The notes beneath the pieces are model-generated. The model had not been told where the DNA came from. It made no database searches and saw only the letters and a list, made by a program, of their open reading frames with translations. Position numbers and translations under genes: made by a program. From Planctomycetota bacterium (lineage in GTDB: Bacteria; Planctomycetota; Phycisphaerae; Phycisphaerales; UBA1924): 64,000 bases of DNA. Location: assembly GCA_014584315.1 (NCBI GenBank), contig JACTNA010000018.1:1-64000 (forward strand), read 5' to 3'. Positions 50,730 to 58,769 of this stretch are shown here, piece by piece; positions within the stretch are counted from its first letter, which is position 1; every line of letters begins with the position of its first letter.

Positions 50730-51475
50730 GCCGCCCGCTCCCCCCTCTCCCCCCTCTCCCGCGCCGCCTGCGGGCCGGTTTGGCCGGTGAGCGCGGCGGC
50801 GATGCGTTCGAGTTGCGTGCCGATCGAGGCGTCGATCGTGCCGCCTCGGTCGGTCTCGACGACGCACGAGCCGCGATCGAGGGACGGATCCGGGCGGAGT
50901 TCGGCGTGCGCGGTCCCCGCGAACCGCTCCATCAATGACGGCATGGCTTCGCGCAGCGCGGAGAGATCGTCGGGATGCACGGCGACGCGCAGGCGCGTGG
51001 GGCGGGCGACGAGCGCGATCGCCTCGCGCGCCTGCTCGACCGCGACGCCGGGATCGCTTCGCGCGACACGCTTGGTCACGCGGCGCCCGATCTCCACGGC
51101 GAGGTCCAGCACGTCACGCTTGGCTTCGACGAGCATCCCCTCGCGTCGGGCCTCGAACGCGCTCAGAGCGTCCGCCCACGCCGCTTCCAGCGCGCCGAGC
51201 CGAGCCTTCGCCTCATCGAACGCCTCACGCCGCCCCTGCTCGCGTCCTTCAACCAAGCCGCGCTCGAGCCCCTCGGCACGACCTTCTTCCGCGGCACGAG
51301 CCCGAATCTCCACCGACTCGACCTCGGCTTTCGCCACGGCATCGGCGATGATGCGCTCCGCCTCGGCGATCGCCGCCTGGCGCATGACGCTCGCGCGGCG
51401 TGCGAGATCGCCCAGGTCCATCGCGGCCCCGCGCGCCGCCATCGGCCCAGCCTCGTTGCCGCGAATCATCGCCAT
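50726..51475 (-). CDS. fliH: Flagellar assembly protein FliH
   Basis: A 249-aa protein with a long charged N-terminal coiled coil (about 20-110) holding repeats such as EEGRAEGLERGLVEGREQGR, and a C-terminal domain with LDLAVEIGRRVTKRVARSDP and SCVVETDRGGTIDASIGTQL. FliH controls FliI. ATG at 51475 is favoured by GGAG upstream; ATG 51469 and GTG 51502 are possible alternatives. It is followed by fliI with 4-base overlap. Confidence 0.9.
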   Translation of the reverse strand: MAMIRGNEAGPMAARGAAMDLGDLARRASVMRQAAIAEAERIIADAVAKAEVESVEIRARAAEEGRAEGLERGLVEGREQGRREAFDEAKARLGALEAAWADALSAFEARREGMLVEAKRDVLDLAVEIGRRVTKRVARSDPGVAVEQAREAIALVARPTRLRVAVHPDDLSALREAMPSLMERFAGTAHAELRPDPSLDRGSCVVETDRGGTIDASIGTQLERIAAALTGQTGPQAARERGERGERAA

Positions 51476-51533
51476 GCGCCGCACACTCCACGCATCCACC
51501 ACTCCGTCAGTTCATCGCTCGGGCACTTGCCCG

Positions 51534-52574
51534 TCACACAACCATCTCGGCTTCGCCGCCCCGGCCCTGGATCAGCACTTCGCCGGCCTCCTCGAGGCGA
51601 CGGACGATGTCCACGATCCGCTGCTGCGCCGCCTCGACGTCGCTCACACGCACGGGACCCATGAACTCCATGTCCTCCTTGATGAGCGCGGCCGCACGCT
51701 GCGACATGTTGCTGAAGATCTTCTCCTGCAGTTCCGGGCTGGCCGTCTTGAGCGCGAGCGACAGTTCGTCGTTGTCCACTTCCTTCAGGACGGCCTGGAT
51801 GCCTTTGTCGTTCACCAGCAGGATGTCCTCGAAGACGAACATCAGCCGGCGGATCTGCTCCACGAGGTCGGGGTCCTCCGCTTCCAGGCCCTCCATGATC
51901 GACTTCTCCGTCGCTCGGTCGGCGAGGTTGAGCACCTCGGCGACCGTGTCCACGCCGCCGGCCTTCTCCATCGACTGCATCAGCATGTTCGCCAGGCGGC
52001 TCTCAAGCCCGCGCTCGACCTCCTTGATGACCTCCGGGTTCGTCTGCTCCATGTTGGCGATGCGCTTGATGACCTCCAGTTGCTTCTGCAGCGGGAGGCC
52101 CGCGAGAATCTCCGCCGCCTTGTGGTGCGGAAGGTGGCAGAGGATCAGCGCGATCGTCTGCGGATGCTCGTCCTGGATGAAGGTGAGCAGGTTCTCGCTC
52201 TCCGCCCGCTGGAGGAACGAGAACGGCGTCTTCTGGACCTGCGTCTGAATCTGCTGCACCATCCGATCCGCGTCCTTCGGATCGAGCGACTTCGAGAGCA
52301 CGGCCCGCGCGTAATCGACGTTGCCCTCGCGCGCGTACTGGCTGGCGATCGTCAGGCCGTAGAACTCCTCGACCACGCCGGCGATGAGCTCGGGCGGGGC
52401 TCGCCCGAGGCTCGCCAGTTCACGCATCACCTCCTCGACCGCCTCGGGAGGCATCTTGGCCAGCACGACGCCGGCCTTCTCGGGGCCGACCGCGAGCAGC
52501 AGCACGGCCGCCTTCGTGATGCCGTCGAGTTCGTGCGGAGAACTCGGCAGTTTGTCGTGCGGCTTGCGAGGCAT
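51534..52574 (-). CDS. fliG: Flagellar motor switch protein FliG
   Basis: A 346-aa C-ring protein that contacts MotA. The N-domain has ITKAAVLLLAVGPEKAGVVL, the middle domain has FLQRAESENLLTFIQDEHPQ and PHHKAAEILAGL, and the C-domain carries the charged helix NDKGIQAVLKEVDNDELSLA. Length and order are typical. It starts with ATG at 52574, 6 bp after the fliF stop. Confidence 0.96.
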   Translation of the reverse strand: MPRKPHDKLPSSPHELDGITKAAVLLLAVGPEKAGVVLAKMPPEAVEEVMRELASLGRAPPELIAGVVEEFYGLTIASQYAREGNVDYARAVLSKSLDPKDADRMVQQIQTQVQKTPFSFLQRAESENLLTFIQDEHPQTIALILCHLPHHKAAEILAGLPLQKQLEVIKRIANMEQTNPEVIKEVERGLESRLANMLMQSMEKAGGVDTVAEVLNLADRATEKSIMEGLEAEDPDLVEQIRRLMFVFEDILLVNDKGIQAVLKEVDNDELSLALKTASPELQEKIFSNMSQRAAALIKEDMEFMGPVRVSDVEAAQQRIVDIVRRLEEAGEVLIQGRGGEAEMVV

Positions 52575-52580
52575 CGGGTG

Positions 52581-54260
52581 TCAGGTCTCCACGTGGATCC
52601 AGCGCTGGAGCAGGCCTGCCGCCGTGGCCGGGTCGTTCGCCAGCATCTCCTCCACCTTCTCGAGCACCTTCTTGGTGCGGACCGCGTCGTCGTTGAGTTC
52701 GATGCCCGTCATCGCCGTGTCGCTCTCGTCCGCCTCGCCGATGATCTCCGTGTCCGTGATCAGTTTCGGCGGGATGCCGGCGAGTTCCTCGGCGTTCGGC
52801 ATCGGAGCGGGCTTGCCGGAACGCCGCACGAGCATCAGCATGAAGCCGAGCGCGACGACGGCCAGCGCGACGAGAAGCGCCTTCTCCACGATCGGCCCGA
52901 CCGAAAGCCCTCCGCCCCCCCCCGACGCCAGCCCGCCCAGGAAGCCGGCCGTCTGCGTCTCGGGCATCGCAAAGTCGATCGGGATCATCGTGACGACGAC
53001 CTCGCCCGGCGTCACGCCCTCGGGCGACGCGCCGGCCACGTGCGGCTCCACGCTGCGGACGATGGCCTCACGCTCCTGCGCGAATCGCGCCGCGATCTCC
53101 TCCTCGGTCGGTTCGTCGGTCGCGTCCGCGGCGCGCCCGCGCTTCACCAGCGCGGCGACGTAACTGCGGGGGATGTTGATCGACGCCGCCAGCCGCGTCG
53201 GCATGCCGCGCGGGTCGGAGAGGCTCGTGGTCTCGGTGCCGAATCGCGTCTCGAACTCGGTCTCGTCGTCGGTCTGGGTCGAAGTCGAGGCCGTCGACCC
53301 GCTGCGCGAGATGTCCGCCCGCGTGTTGGATCGCACGCCCGGCTCCGCCCCCCGCGACGCCCCGCCCTGCTCGATGGACGAACTGCGCTCACGCAGCGGC
53401 GCGGTCACCGTTCCCCGCTCGGACTCGAGGTACTTCACCGTCTGCGAGTTGACCCGCGTGACGTCCACCTGCGCCGTGACCGCGATCGTCCGCCCCGGCA
53501 CGTGCGCGAGCAGCTCGTCGATCTTCGTCCGCACCTGGTCCTCGACGCGGGCCGCGTGCTCCAGGTAGGTCGTCGGCAGCACGTCGTTCTTGTCGGTCGG
53601 GCGGCGCTGGCGCCCCACCGAGCCGTCGATGACCCGCACGCGCGTCACGTCCAGCCCCGACCTCGCCCCCGCGATCAGTTCCGCGATGGCGTCCACCGTG
53701 CCCTGGTCCAGCGCCTGCCCGGTGCGCGTGAAGACCGTCGCGGACGCCGTCGGCTGCCGCACGCTGCGGCCGAACCCGGTCGGCTCGGGGACGTCGAGCA
53801 GGACGGTCGCGTCGCGGACCGCGTTGAACCCGCGGATCACGCGGGCGAGTTCGTTCTGCAACGCGATCAGGTACAACTGCTCGTTCTGCTGGCGCGAGAG
53901 GTGCAGGCCCTGCTTCTCGAGCATGTTCCGGAAGAGGATGGTCGTGTCCGCCGGGAGCGCGCCCTCCTGGGCCAGCGCGGCCAGCGCACCCGACCGCTGC
54001 CCCGGCGGCACCATCAGCCGGCCGTCCCGCATCTCCGCCGACACGCCCGCCGCCTGGAGGACCCGGGCCGCCTGCTGCTGGTCGGCCGCCGACGCCGAGC
54101 CGAGCAGTTCGACCATCCGCCCCGAGCCGGCGTACTGGGCGACAAGGAAGAGCGACATGGCGGCGATGACGGCGAGCGACCCGATCAGCAGCCGCTGACT
54201 CACCGTCAGTTTGCCGAGGTGCTCGCGCACCCGCTCGATCACTCGCCGCAACGGCTCCAT
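52581..54260 (-). CDS. fliF: Flagellar MS-ring protein FliF
   Basis: A 559-aa MS-ring protein. The first span is LLIGSLAVIAAMSLFLVAQY, followed by periplasmic ring-building motifs (RVLQAAGVSAEMRDGRLMVP) and YLIALQNELARVIRGFNAVR. The second span is VEKALLVALAVVALGFMLML. A FliG-binding C-terminus has KKVLEKVEEMLANDPATAAG. The ATG is preceded by GAGGAGG. A 205-bp gap with no recognised gene separates it from fliE. Confidence 0.95.
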   Translation of the reverse strand: MEPLRRVIERVREHLGKLTVSQRLLIGSLAVIAAMSLFLVAQYAGSGRMVELLGSASAADQQQAARVLQAAGVSAEMRDGRLMVPPGQRSGALAALAQEGALPADTTILFRNMLEKQGLHLSRQQNEQLYLIALQNELARVIRGFNAVRDATVLLDVPEPTGFGRSVRQPTASATVFTRTGQALDQGTVDAIAELIAGARSGLDVTRVRVIDGSVGRQRRPTDKNDVLPTTYLEHAARVEDQVRTKIDELLAHVPGRTIAVTAQVDVTRVNSQTVKYLESERGTVTAPLRERSSSIEQGGASRGAEPGVRSNTRADISRSGSTASTSTQTDDETEFETRFGTETTSLSDPRGMPTRLAASINIPRSYVAALVKRGRAADATDEPTEEEIAARFAQEREAIVRSVEPHVAGASPEGVTPGEVVVTMIPIDFAMPETQTAGFLGGLASGGGGGLSVGPIVEKALLVALAVVALGFMLMLVRRSGKPAPMPNAEELAGIPPKLITDTEIIGEADESDTAMTGIELNDDAVRTKKVLEKVEEMLANDPATAAGLLQRWIHVET

Positions 54261-54465
54261 CCGTGGGGCCTCCTCGCCGGGTCGTCACTCGCGCGATCCT
54301 CGCGCACCCATGCGAACGCCGGACGGAGACAGGCGCCCGCAGGCCCCTTGGTTCGGCCCACGCCCCACCATCGCGTGAAATTGCGCCCAGGAGCGCAGAC
54401 CGTGCGCCCCCGTGCAGGATCAGCCGAACGCCGCGACCCCTCCCCACCCCCGCCGAACCCCGGCC

Positions 54466-54780
54466 TCACGCCCGCATCTGCTTGATCTCCTCGTACGCCG
54501 CCATCACCTTGTTGCGGACGGAAAGGAGCATCTTGAACGCGGTCTCGGCCTTCTGCGTCGCCAGGATCACGCCCTCCAGGTCGTCCCGACGCCCGGTCTG
54601 GAAGTCCTCGACCGCCTTCGTCGCGTCCTGCTGGAGCTGGTCAACCTCGCGGAGGCTCTTGATCAGCGCGTCCTTGAACGACGGCGCGTTCGGGTCGTGG
54701 GGCTGGGGCGGCCCCACCGGAGCAACCGGCCGAACCGGCTGCACCCCCGACGATCCGATCAGGCCCAGTGGGTCCGTCAT
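54466..54780 (-). CDS. fliE: Flagellar hook-basal body protein FliE
   Basis: A 104-aa rod-MS ring adapter. The conserved part is SFKDALIKSLREVDQLQQDA, DLEGVILATQKAETAFKMLL and VRNKVMAAYEEIKQMRA at the end. It lies 20 bp after flgC, as in most loci with flgBC-fliE order. Confidence 0.93.
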   Translation of the reverse strand: MTDPLGLIGSSGVQPVRPVAPVGPPQPHDPNAPSFKDALIKSLREVDQLQQDATKAVEDFQTGRRDDLEGVILATQKAETAFKMLLSVRNKVMAAYEEIKQMRA

Positions 54781-54800
54781 GGCGTCCGATCCCTCCGCGC

Positions 54801-55217
54801 TCAGGCGAGCAGACGCAACGCCTGTGCCATGGTGCTCTTGATCGCCTCGGCGGCAACCACGTTCGCCTCGTACGCCCGTGCCGCCGCCATGGCGTTGACC
54901 TGCTCCGTCACCCCGTCGATGTCCGGCACGTCAACATAGCCGTCAGCGTCGGCGAACGGGCTGTCGGGGTCGTGCTTCCTGCGCAGCGCGCTCTCATCGA
55001 TCTCGATCGCCGCCACATGGACGCCGAGCCGCCGCCCGGCGGGACTGACGGCACCCGGGTCGCCGACGGCGAAGTGGACGATCCGCTTCCGGAACGGGTC
55101 GTACTCGCCCTTGGCGTTGACCAGCGTGTCGCGGTTGGCGAGGTTGGCGGCGATGACGTCGAGCCGCGTCCGCTGCGCGATCATGCCGCTGGTCGAGATG
55201 TCCAGGCTGCCCCACAT
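54801..55217 (-). CDS. flgC: Flagellar rod protein FlgC
   Basis: A 138-aa rod protein. The N-terminal motif SLDISTSGMIAQRTRLDVIA followed by NLANRDT is typical, with the C-terminal motif VNAMAAARAYEANVVAAEAI. ATG at 55217 gives MWGSLDIS; a GTG 10 codons upstream is open but less likely. A hairpin lies between flgB and this gene. Confidence 0.93.
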   Translation of the reverse strand: MWGSLDISTSGMIAQRTRLDVIAANLANRDTLVNAKGEYDPFRKRIVHFAVGDPGAVSPAGRRLGVHVAAIEIDESALRRKHDPDSPFADADGYVDVPDIDGVTEQVNAMAAARAYEANVVAAEAIKSTMAQALRLLA

Positions 55218-55260
55218 GGCGTGCGCGTCCCCGTGTGGTCCCTTCACTGTTTCCCGGAGC

Positions 55261-55277
55261 GGGGCTGTTCAGGCCCC
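55261..55277. repeat. GGGGC hairpin between flgB and flgC
   Basis: GGGGC-TGTTCAG-GCCCC, reading GGGGCCTGAACAGCCCC on the gene strand, lies in the 76-bp gap between the flgB stop and the flgC start. It is one of four similar hairpins in the window (639, 5309, 38144 and this one). An alternative longer stem GAGCGGGG/CCCCGCTC can form across 55257-55290. Confidence 0.6.
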
Positions 55278-55293
55278 GACTCCCCCGCTCCGA

Positions 55294-55731
55294 CTACACC
55301 CTCTCGGCGATGGCCGAGTGAATCACATCCCTGTGTGCCCTGTAGAGATCGGCCGCGACACGGAAGGCGGCCGTGGTCTCGGCTAGGTCCTGCATGGTCC
55401 GTTCGAGGTCGCGGTTGTTCCGGTCGTGCGCGAGCAGACCCCCGACCGGCGTGCCGGGGACGACCACAAGGCCGCGTCCCGGGGCGTGCGTGAGTTCTCT
55501 GGTCTCGCGCCAGGCGAGTTCCCCGTGCATTCCCCCGGTCCGACGGCGCCGTTCGGCGATGGCACGGTCGAGTGTCGCCCGGAAGCCGTCGACCGAGGCG
55601 TCCTTCTGGACGAACTCGGGGGTATCGAAGTTCGCGATGTTGTGCGCGATGATGCGCTGCCGCTGCGCGGCGAAGCGCATGGTCATCTCCAGGCTCGGCA
55701 AGGCTCCCGCGTTGGTCAGTTGTGCGATCAC
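55294..55731 (-). CDS. flgB: Flagellar rod protein FlgB
   Basis: A 145-aa rod protein with MTMRFAAQRQRIIAHNIANF followed by DTPEF near the N-terminus and a C-terminal helix with DLAETTAAFRVAADLYRAHR. GTG at 55731 gives about 30 residues before NIAN, like other FlgB proteins. It heads the structural part of the locus, 53 bp after the sigma-54 activator gene. Confidence 0.9.
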   Translation of the reverse strand: MIAQLTNAGALPSLEMTMRFAAQRQRIIAHNIANFDTPEFVQKDASVDGFRATLDRAIAERRRRTGGMHGELAWRETRELTHAPGRGLVVVPGTPVGGLLAHDRNNRDLERTMQDLAETTAAFRVAADLYRAHRDVIHSAIAERV

Positions 55732-55746
55732 GCCGTCCGGCCCTCA

Positions 55747-55761
55747 GCAATCCGCGGACCA
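55747..55761 (-). promoter_or_regulatory. Weak candidate sigma-54 promoter upstream of flgB
   Basis: On the minus strand, TGGTCCG-CGGA-TTGC matches the -24/-12 consensus TGGCACG-NNNN-TTGC in spacing, with GG and GC 12 bases apart. It lies directly after the sigma-54 activator gene. The implied start point, about 55735, would leave almost no leader before the GTG at 55731 and would exclude the GAGGG ribosome site. The call is therefore weak. Confidence 0.25.
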
Positions 55762-55784
55762 CGCTGCCGCTCCATCGACGCCCC

Positions 55785-57257
55785 CTACAGACTCGCCTCG
55801 ACCAGTTGCAACTCCTTCCACTTCTTGAGTTTCAGGCCCAGGGTGCGGACACCGATGCCGAGCGTTCGGGCCGTCTTCTGGCGGTGACCGTTGAAGCGGC
55901 GGAGCGTGCCGACGATCACCTCACGCTCGATCTCCTCCAGCGTCCGCTCTTCCGTCGTGCCGGCGTGGAACCCGTTGGGCGCGACGGGCTTCGGCTCGAA
56001 CATCGGCCCGATGCGACCCGCGGTGGCGGGCGCGGGGCCGCCCAGCCACGGCTCGACCAGGGCCGCGGAGATCGTGCCCCCGACCGTCTCGCCCATCCGC
56101 TCCCGCGCCGCGAGCAGCACCACCGCACGCTCGCAGACGTTCATCAGTTCGCGCACGTTGCCCGGCCAGTCGTAGCGGGCGAGCAGCCCGACCGCTTCAT
56201 CCTCGAACCGCATCGCCCGCCCGCACTCCCGACGCCCGAACGCCGCCGAGAAGTGCGCGGCGAGCTCCGCCACGTCCTCGAGCCGCTCGCGCAGCGGAGG
56301 CACGCGGATCGGCAGCACGTTGAGCCGAAAGAAGAGGTCCTGACGGAACGCGCCCTCCGCGACGGCCTGCGGCAGATCGCGGTTGCTCGTGGCGATGACG
56401 CGCACGTCCACGCCGATCGTGACGCTCGAACCGACGCGCTCGAAAGCCCGTTCCTGAAGGACGCGCAGCAGTTTCGCCTGCACCTGCGGGCTGACCTCCG
56501 AGACCTCGTCGAGCAGGAGCGTCCCGGCGTCGGCGAGTTCGAAGCGGCCCTTGCGCAGCCGGTCCGCGCCGGTGAACGCTCCGCGCTCGTGCCCGAAGAG
56601 TTCGCTCTCCAGGAGCGACTCGCTCAGCGCGGCGCAGTTGACCGCGAGGAACGGACCCGAGGCGCGGCCGCTCAGCTCGTGGATCGCCCGGGCGACGACC
56701 TCCTTGCCCGAGCCGGACTCCCCAGACACCAGCACGGTCCCCTGCGAACCGGCGACGGCCTCGACCTGCTGGCGCACGCGGCGCATCGCGGGCGAGGAGC
56801 CGATGAGCCGCCCGAGGCCGCGCGGGGAGCCGACCGCGTCGCCCTGACGCGCCGACGCCGCGCCGACGCGGAGAACCGCGTTCTCACGCACGACGCGCGC
56901 GTGCCCGACGGCACGCTTGATGACGATCAGCAGTTCGTCCCCCTCGAAAGGCTTGGTGACGTAGTCGAACGCGCCGAGCTTCATGGCCTGCACGGCGGTC
57001 TCGACCGTGCCGAACGCGGTCATCATCACCACGGGCAGATCGTCGTCGATCCGCCGGATGCCCTCGAGCAGTTCCAGGCCGGACAGGCCCGGCATGCGCA
57101 GGTCCGTAAGGACCGCGTCGGGCCGGCGCCGCGCGACCAGATCGAGCGCTTCCTCCCCCCCCGAAGCGCACGCGACCGTGAAACCCGCCCTCGTCAGCGT
57201 CGAGGCCACGCTGTCACGCATCATCTCCTTGTCGTCAACCACGAGGACGGTACTCAT
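55785..57257 (-). CDS. Sigma-54 dependent response regulator (FlrC/AtoC type)
   Basis: A 490-aa NtrC-family activator. The receiver (1-115) has phosphoacceptor Asp52 (VLTDLRMPGLSG), Thr80 and Lys102 (TKPF). The AAA+ domain (about 150-380) has Walker A GESGSGKE (179-186) and an intact GAFTGA loop (226-231), so it should activate sigma-54. A Fis-type helix-turn-helix closes the protein (QKTARTLGIGVRTLGLKLKK). Its position before flgB and after a soluble kinase is as in FlrB-FlrC and FleS-FleR systems, so flagellar gene control is likely. Confidence 0.93.
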   Translation of the reverse strand: MSTVLVVDDKEMMRDSVASTLTRAGFTVACASGGEEALDLVARRRPDAVLTDLRMPGLSGLELLEGIRRIDDDLPVVMMTAFGTVETAVQAMKLGAFDYVTKPFEGDELLIVIKRAVGHARVVRENAVLRVGAASARQGDAVGSPRGLGRLIGSSPAMRRVRQQVEAVAGSQGTVLVSGESGSGKEVVARAIHELSGRASGPFLAVNCAALSESLLESELFGHERGAFTGADRLRKGRFELADAGTLLLDEVSEVSPQVQAKLLRVLQERAFERVGSSVTIGVDVRVIATSNRDLPQAVAEGAFRQDLFFRLNVLPIRVPPLRERLEDVAELAAHFSAAFGRRECGRAMRFEDEAVGLLARYDWPGNVRELMNVCERAVVLLAARERMGETVGGTISAALVEPWLGGPAPATAGRIGPMFEPKPVAPNGFHAGTTEERTLEEIEREVIVGTLRRFNGHRQKTARTLGIGVRTLGLKLKKWKELQLVEASL

Positions 57258-57260
57258 CGG

Positions 57261-58253
57261 TCAGGCTCCTTTGGTGCTTCGGACAGGCGAACGGTCGGCG
57301 TCGCTCCCGACGGACCCGGGCACGACCAGCTCCACGGTCGCGCCCGGCGGCGGCTCGTTGTTGCGCACCGAGACGCGCCCGCCGTGCGCGTCGACGATGC
57401 GGTGGACGATCGCCAGCCCCAGGCCCGTGCCGCTGGCGCGAGTGGTGAAGAACGGGTTGAACATGCGCTCGACGACGCCCGGGCCGACGCCGGGGCCACT
57501 GTCGCGAACGGTCAGAGCCACGGCGTCCGTGCGAGTGTCGGGGCGCAGGCGGGCCGGGCGCACGTCGAGCGTCAGCACGCGCGGCCTCGCCTCTGACTCC
57601 GCCATCGCCTCGCAAGCGTTGCGGATCACGTTCACGAGCGCCCGGTGCATCAGGTCGCCGTCGCAGCGCAGCCGCACGGGTTCCCGCCCGAGATCATCAC
57701 GCCGGACCCGCACGCCCCAGCCCGGGTGGACGCACGCCTCGGCGGCGCGAGTGAGCAGGTCCGAGGCGTCCGCGTCGCCCATGCGGGGGCGGACCTCGCC
57801 CGCGAACGCGAGCACGTCGTGCACGACCGCGTCCAGCCCGCGCACGGCCCGGGCGATGCGCTCGGCGACGCCCCGCTGCGCCGGACGATCGACGAGGTCC
57901 TCCACAAGCGAACCGGCGTACAGCCCGATCGCGCCCAGCGGGTTGCGGATCTCGTGGGCGATGCCGGCGGCCATCTCGCCCAGCGCGGCGAGCCGACGCG
58001 ATCGCTCCAGCGCGCCGTTCGCCTCGCTCAGTTCGCGGTTCAGGCGCGAGACTTCGTCGCGAAGGCGGTCGTGCGACGACTGCAGTTTGGCGGTGACCTC
58101 GTTGAACGCCGCGAGCAGTTCGGCCAGATCGGCCGGCGCGAGCGCCTCGGCCCCCGCCGACCGCGCCGCCTCCCGCGGCGGCGTCGTTCCGGGCTCCGAC
58201 GCCGGCCCCCCCCCGATGGCCCGTGCCTCAGATTGGATCGCCGTCGCCGCCAC
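57261..58253 (-). CDS. Soluble sensor histidine kinase (FlrB-like)
   Basis: A 330-aa kinase with no membrane span. A coiled coil (about 45-90, ELLAAFNEVTAKLQSSHDRL) leads into the HisKA motif with His100 (AAGIAHEIRNPLGAIG). The ATP-binding domain has N box ALVNVIRNACEAMAES, G1 VRDSGPGVGPGVVE, F box FNPFFTTRASG and G2 GTGLGLAIV. It is 3 bp upstream of the sigma-54 regulator gene, so the two form a pair. The start is GTG at 58253. Confidence 0.93.
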   Translation of the reverse strand: MAATAIQSEARAIGGGPASEPGTTPPREAARSAGAEALAPADLAELLAAFNEVTAKLQSSHDRLRDEVSRLNRELSEANGALERSRRLAALGEMAAGIAHEIRNPLGAIGLYAGSLVEDLVDRPAQRGVAERIARAVRGLDAVVHDVLAFAGEVRPRMGDADASDLLTRAAEACVHPGWGVRVRRDDLGREPVRLRCDGDLMHRALVNVIRNACEAMAESEARPRVLTLDVRPARLRPDTRTDAVALTVRDSGPGVGPGVVERMFNPFFTTRASGTGLGLAIVHRIVDAHGGRVSVRNNEPPPGATVELVVPGSVGSDADRSPVRSTKGA

Positions 58254-58255
58254 GC

Positions 58256-58744
58256 TCAGCCCTCCACGTCCTGAAACCGGGGCGAAGAGACCGCGTCGGA
58301 TGCCGAGTACGCCCCGGCCGCGCCGCGCGCCCGCCCGAGCGTGTTCACTTCGCCCGCGATCGCCCCGCGGCGTTCTTCGAGAACGCGCCGGTCGCCCTCG
58401 TCACGCGCGGCGATGCCGGCCGCCAGGTCGGCCAGCGCGTCGAGCCGATCGCGCACCTCAGCGCGGCGACCGACGGGAAGGCGCTCCAGCATCGAGTCCC
58501 ACCCGCGCCGGATCGGGCGCAGCTGCTCGCCGAGGCGTTCGAGTTGCTCGATGACTTCCTGCCGCTCGCCCAGGACGCCGAGCAGTTGGTCGGTATCCCC
58601 CGCGCTCACGACCTCGCGCTGCCGACGGCTGAGCGAGTCCAGCCGACGGAAGAGGGCGAGCTGGCGGTCGAGCGCTTGGACGATGCGCGATGCAAGACGC
58701 TCGCCCTCCAGCCCCGTGTCCCATTCCGTTTCGCGTTCGGTCAT
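58256..58744 (-). CDS. FlgN-like flagellar export chaperone
   Basis: A 162-aa all-helical protein. The pattern LASRIVQALDRQLALFRRLD, then AGDTDQLLGVLGERQEVIEQ, resembles FlgN/FlgK-FlgL chaperones, in which a conserved helix binds hook-filament junction proteins. It lies 2 bp before the histidine kinase gene and is probably the first gene of the flagellar operon. The family is poorly conserved, so the call rests on pattern and position. Confidence 0.7.
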   Translation of the reverse strand: MTERETEWDTGLEGERLASRIVQALDRQLALFRRLDSLSRRQREVVSAGDTDQLLGVLGERQEVIEQLERLGEQLRPIRRGWDSMLERLPVGRRAEVRDRLDALADLAAGIAARDEGDRRVLEERRGAIAGEVNTLGRARGAAGAYSASDAVSSPRFQDVEG

Positions 58745-58769
58745 CCGTGACCCTCTTCCTGCCGCGTTC

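Noticed and set aside
48888..54485. Plus-strand frame of 1865 codons opposite fliJ to fliF
   Set aside because: It is a shadow of well-identified flagellar genes on the minus strand. High GC at third positions removes stops in this frame.
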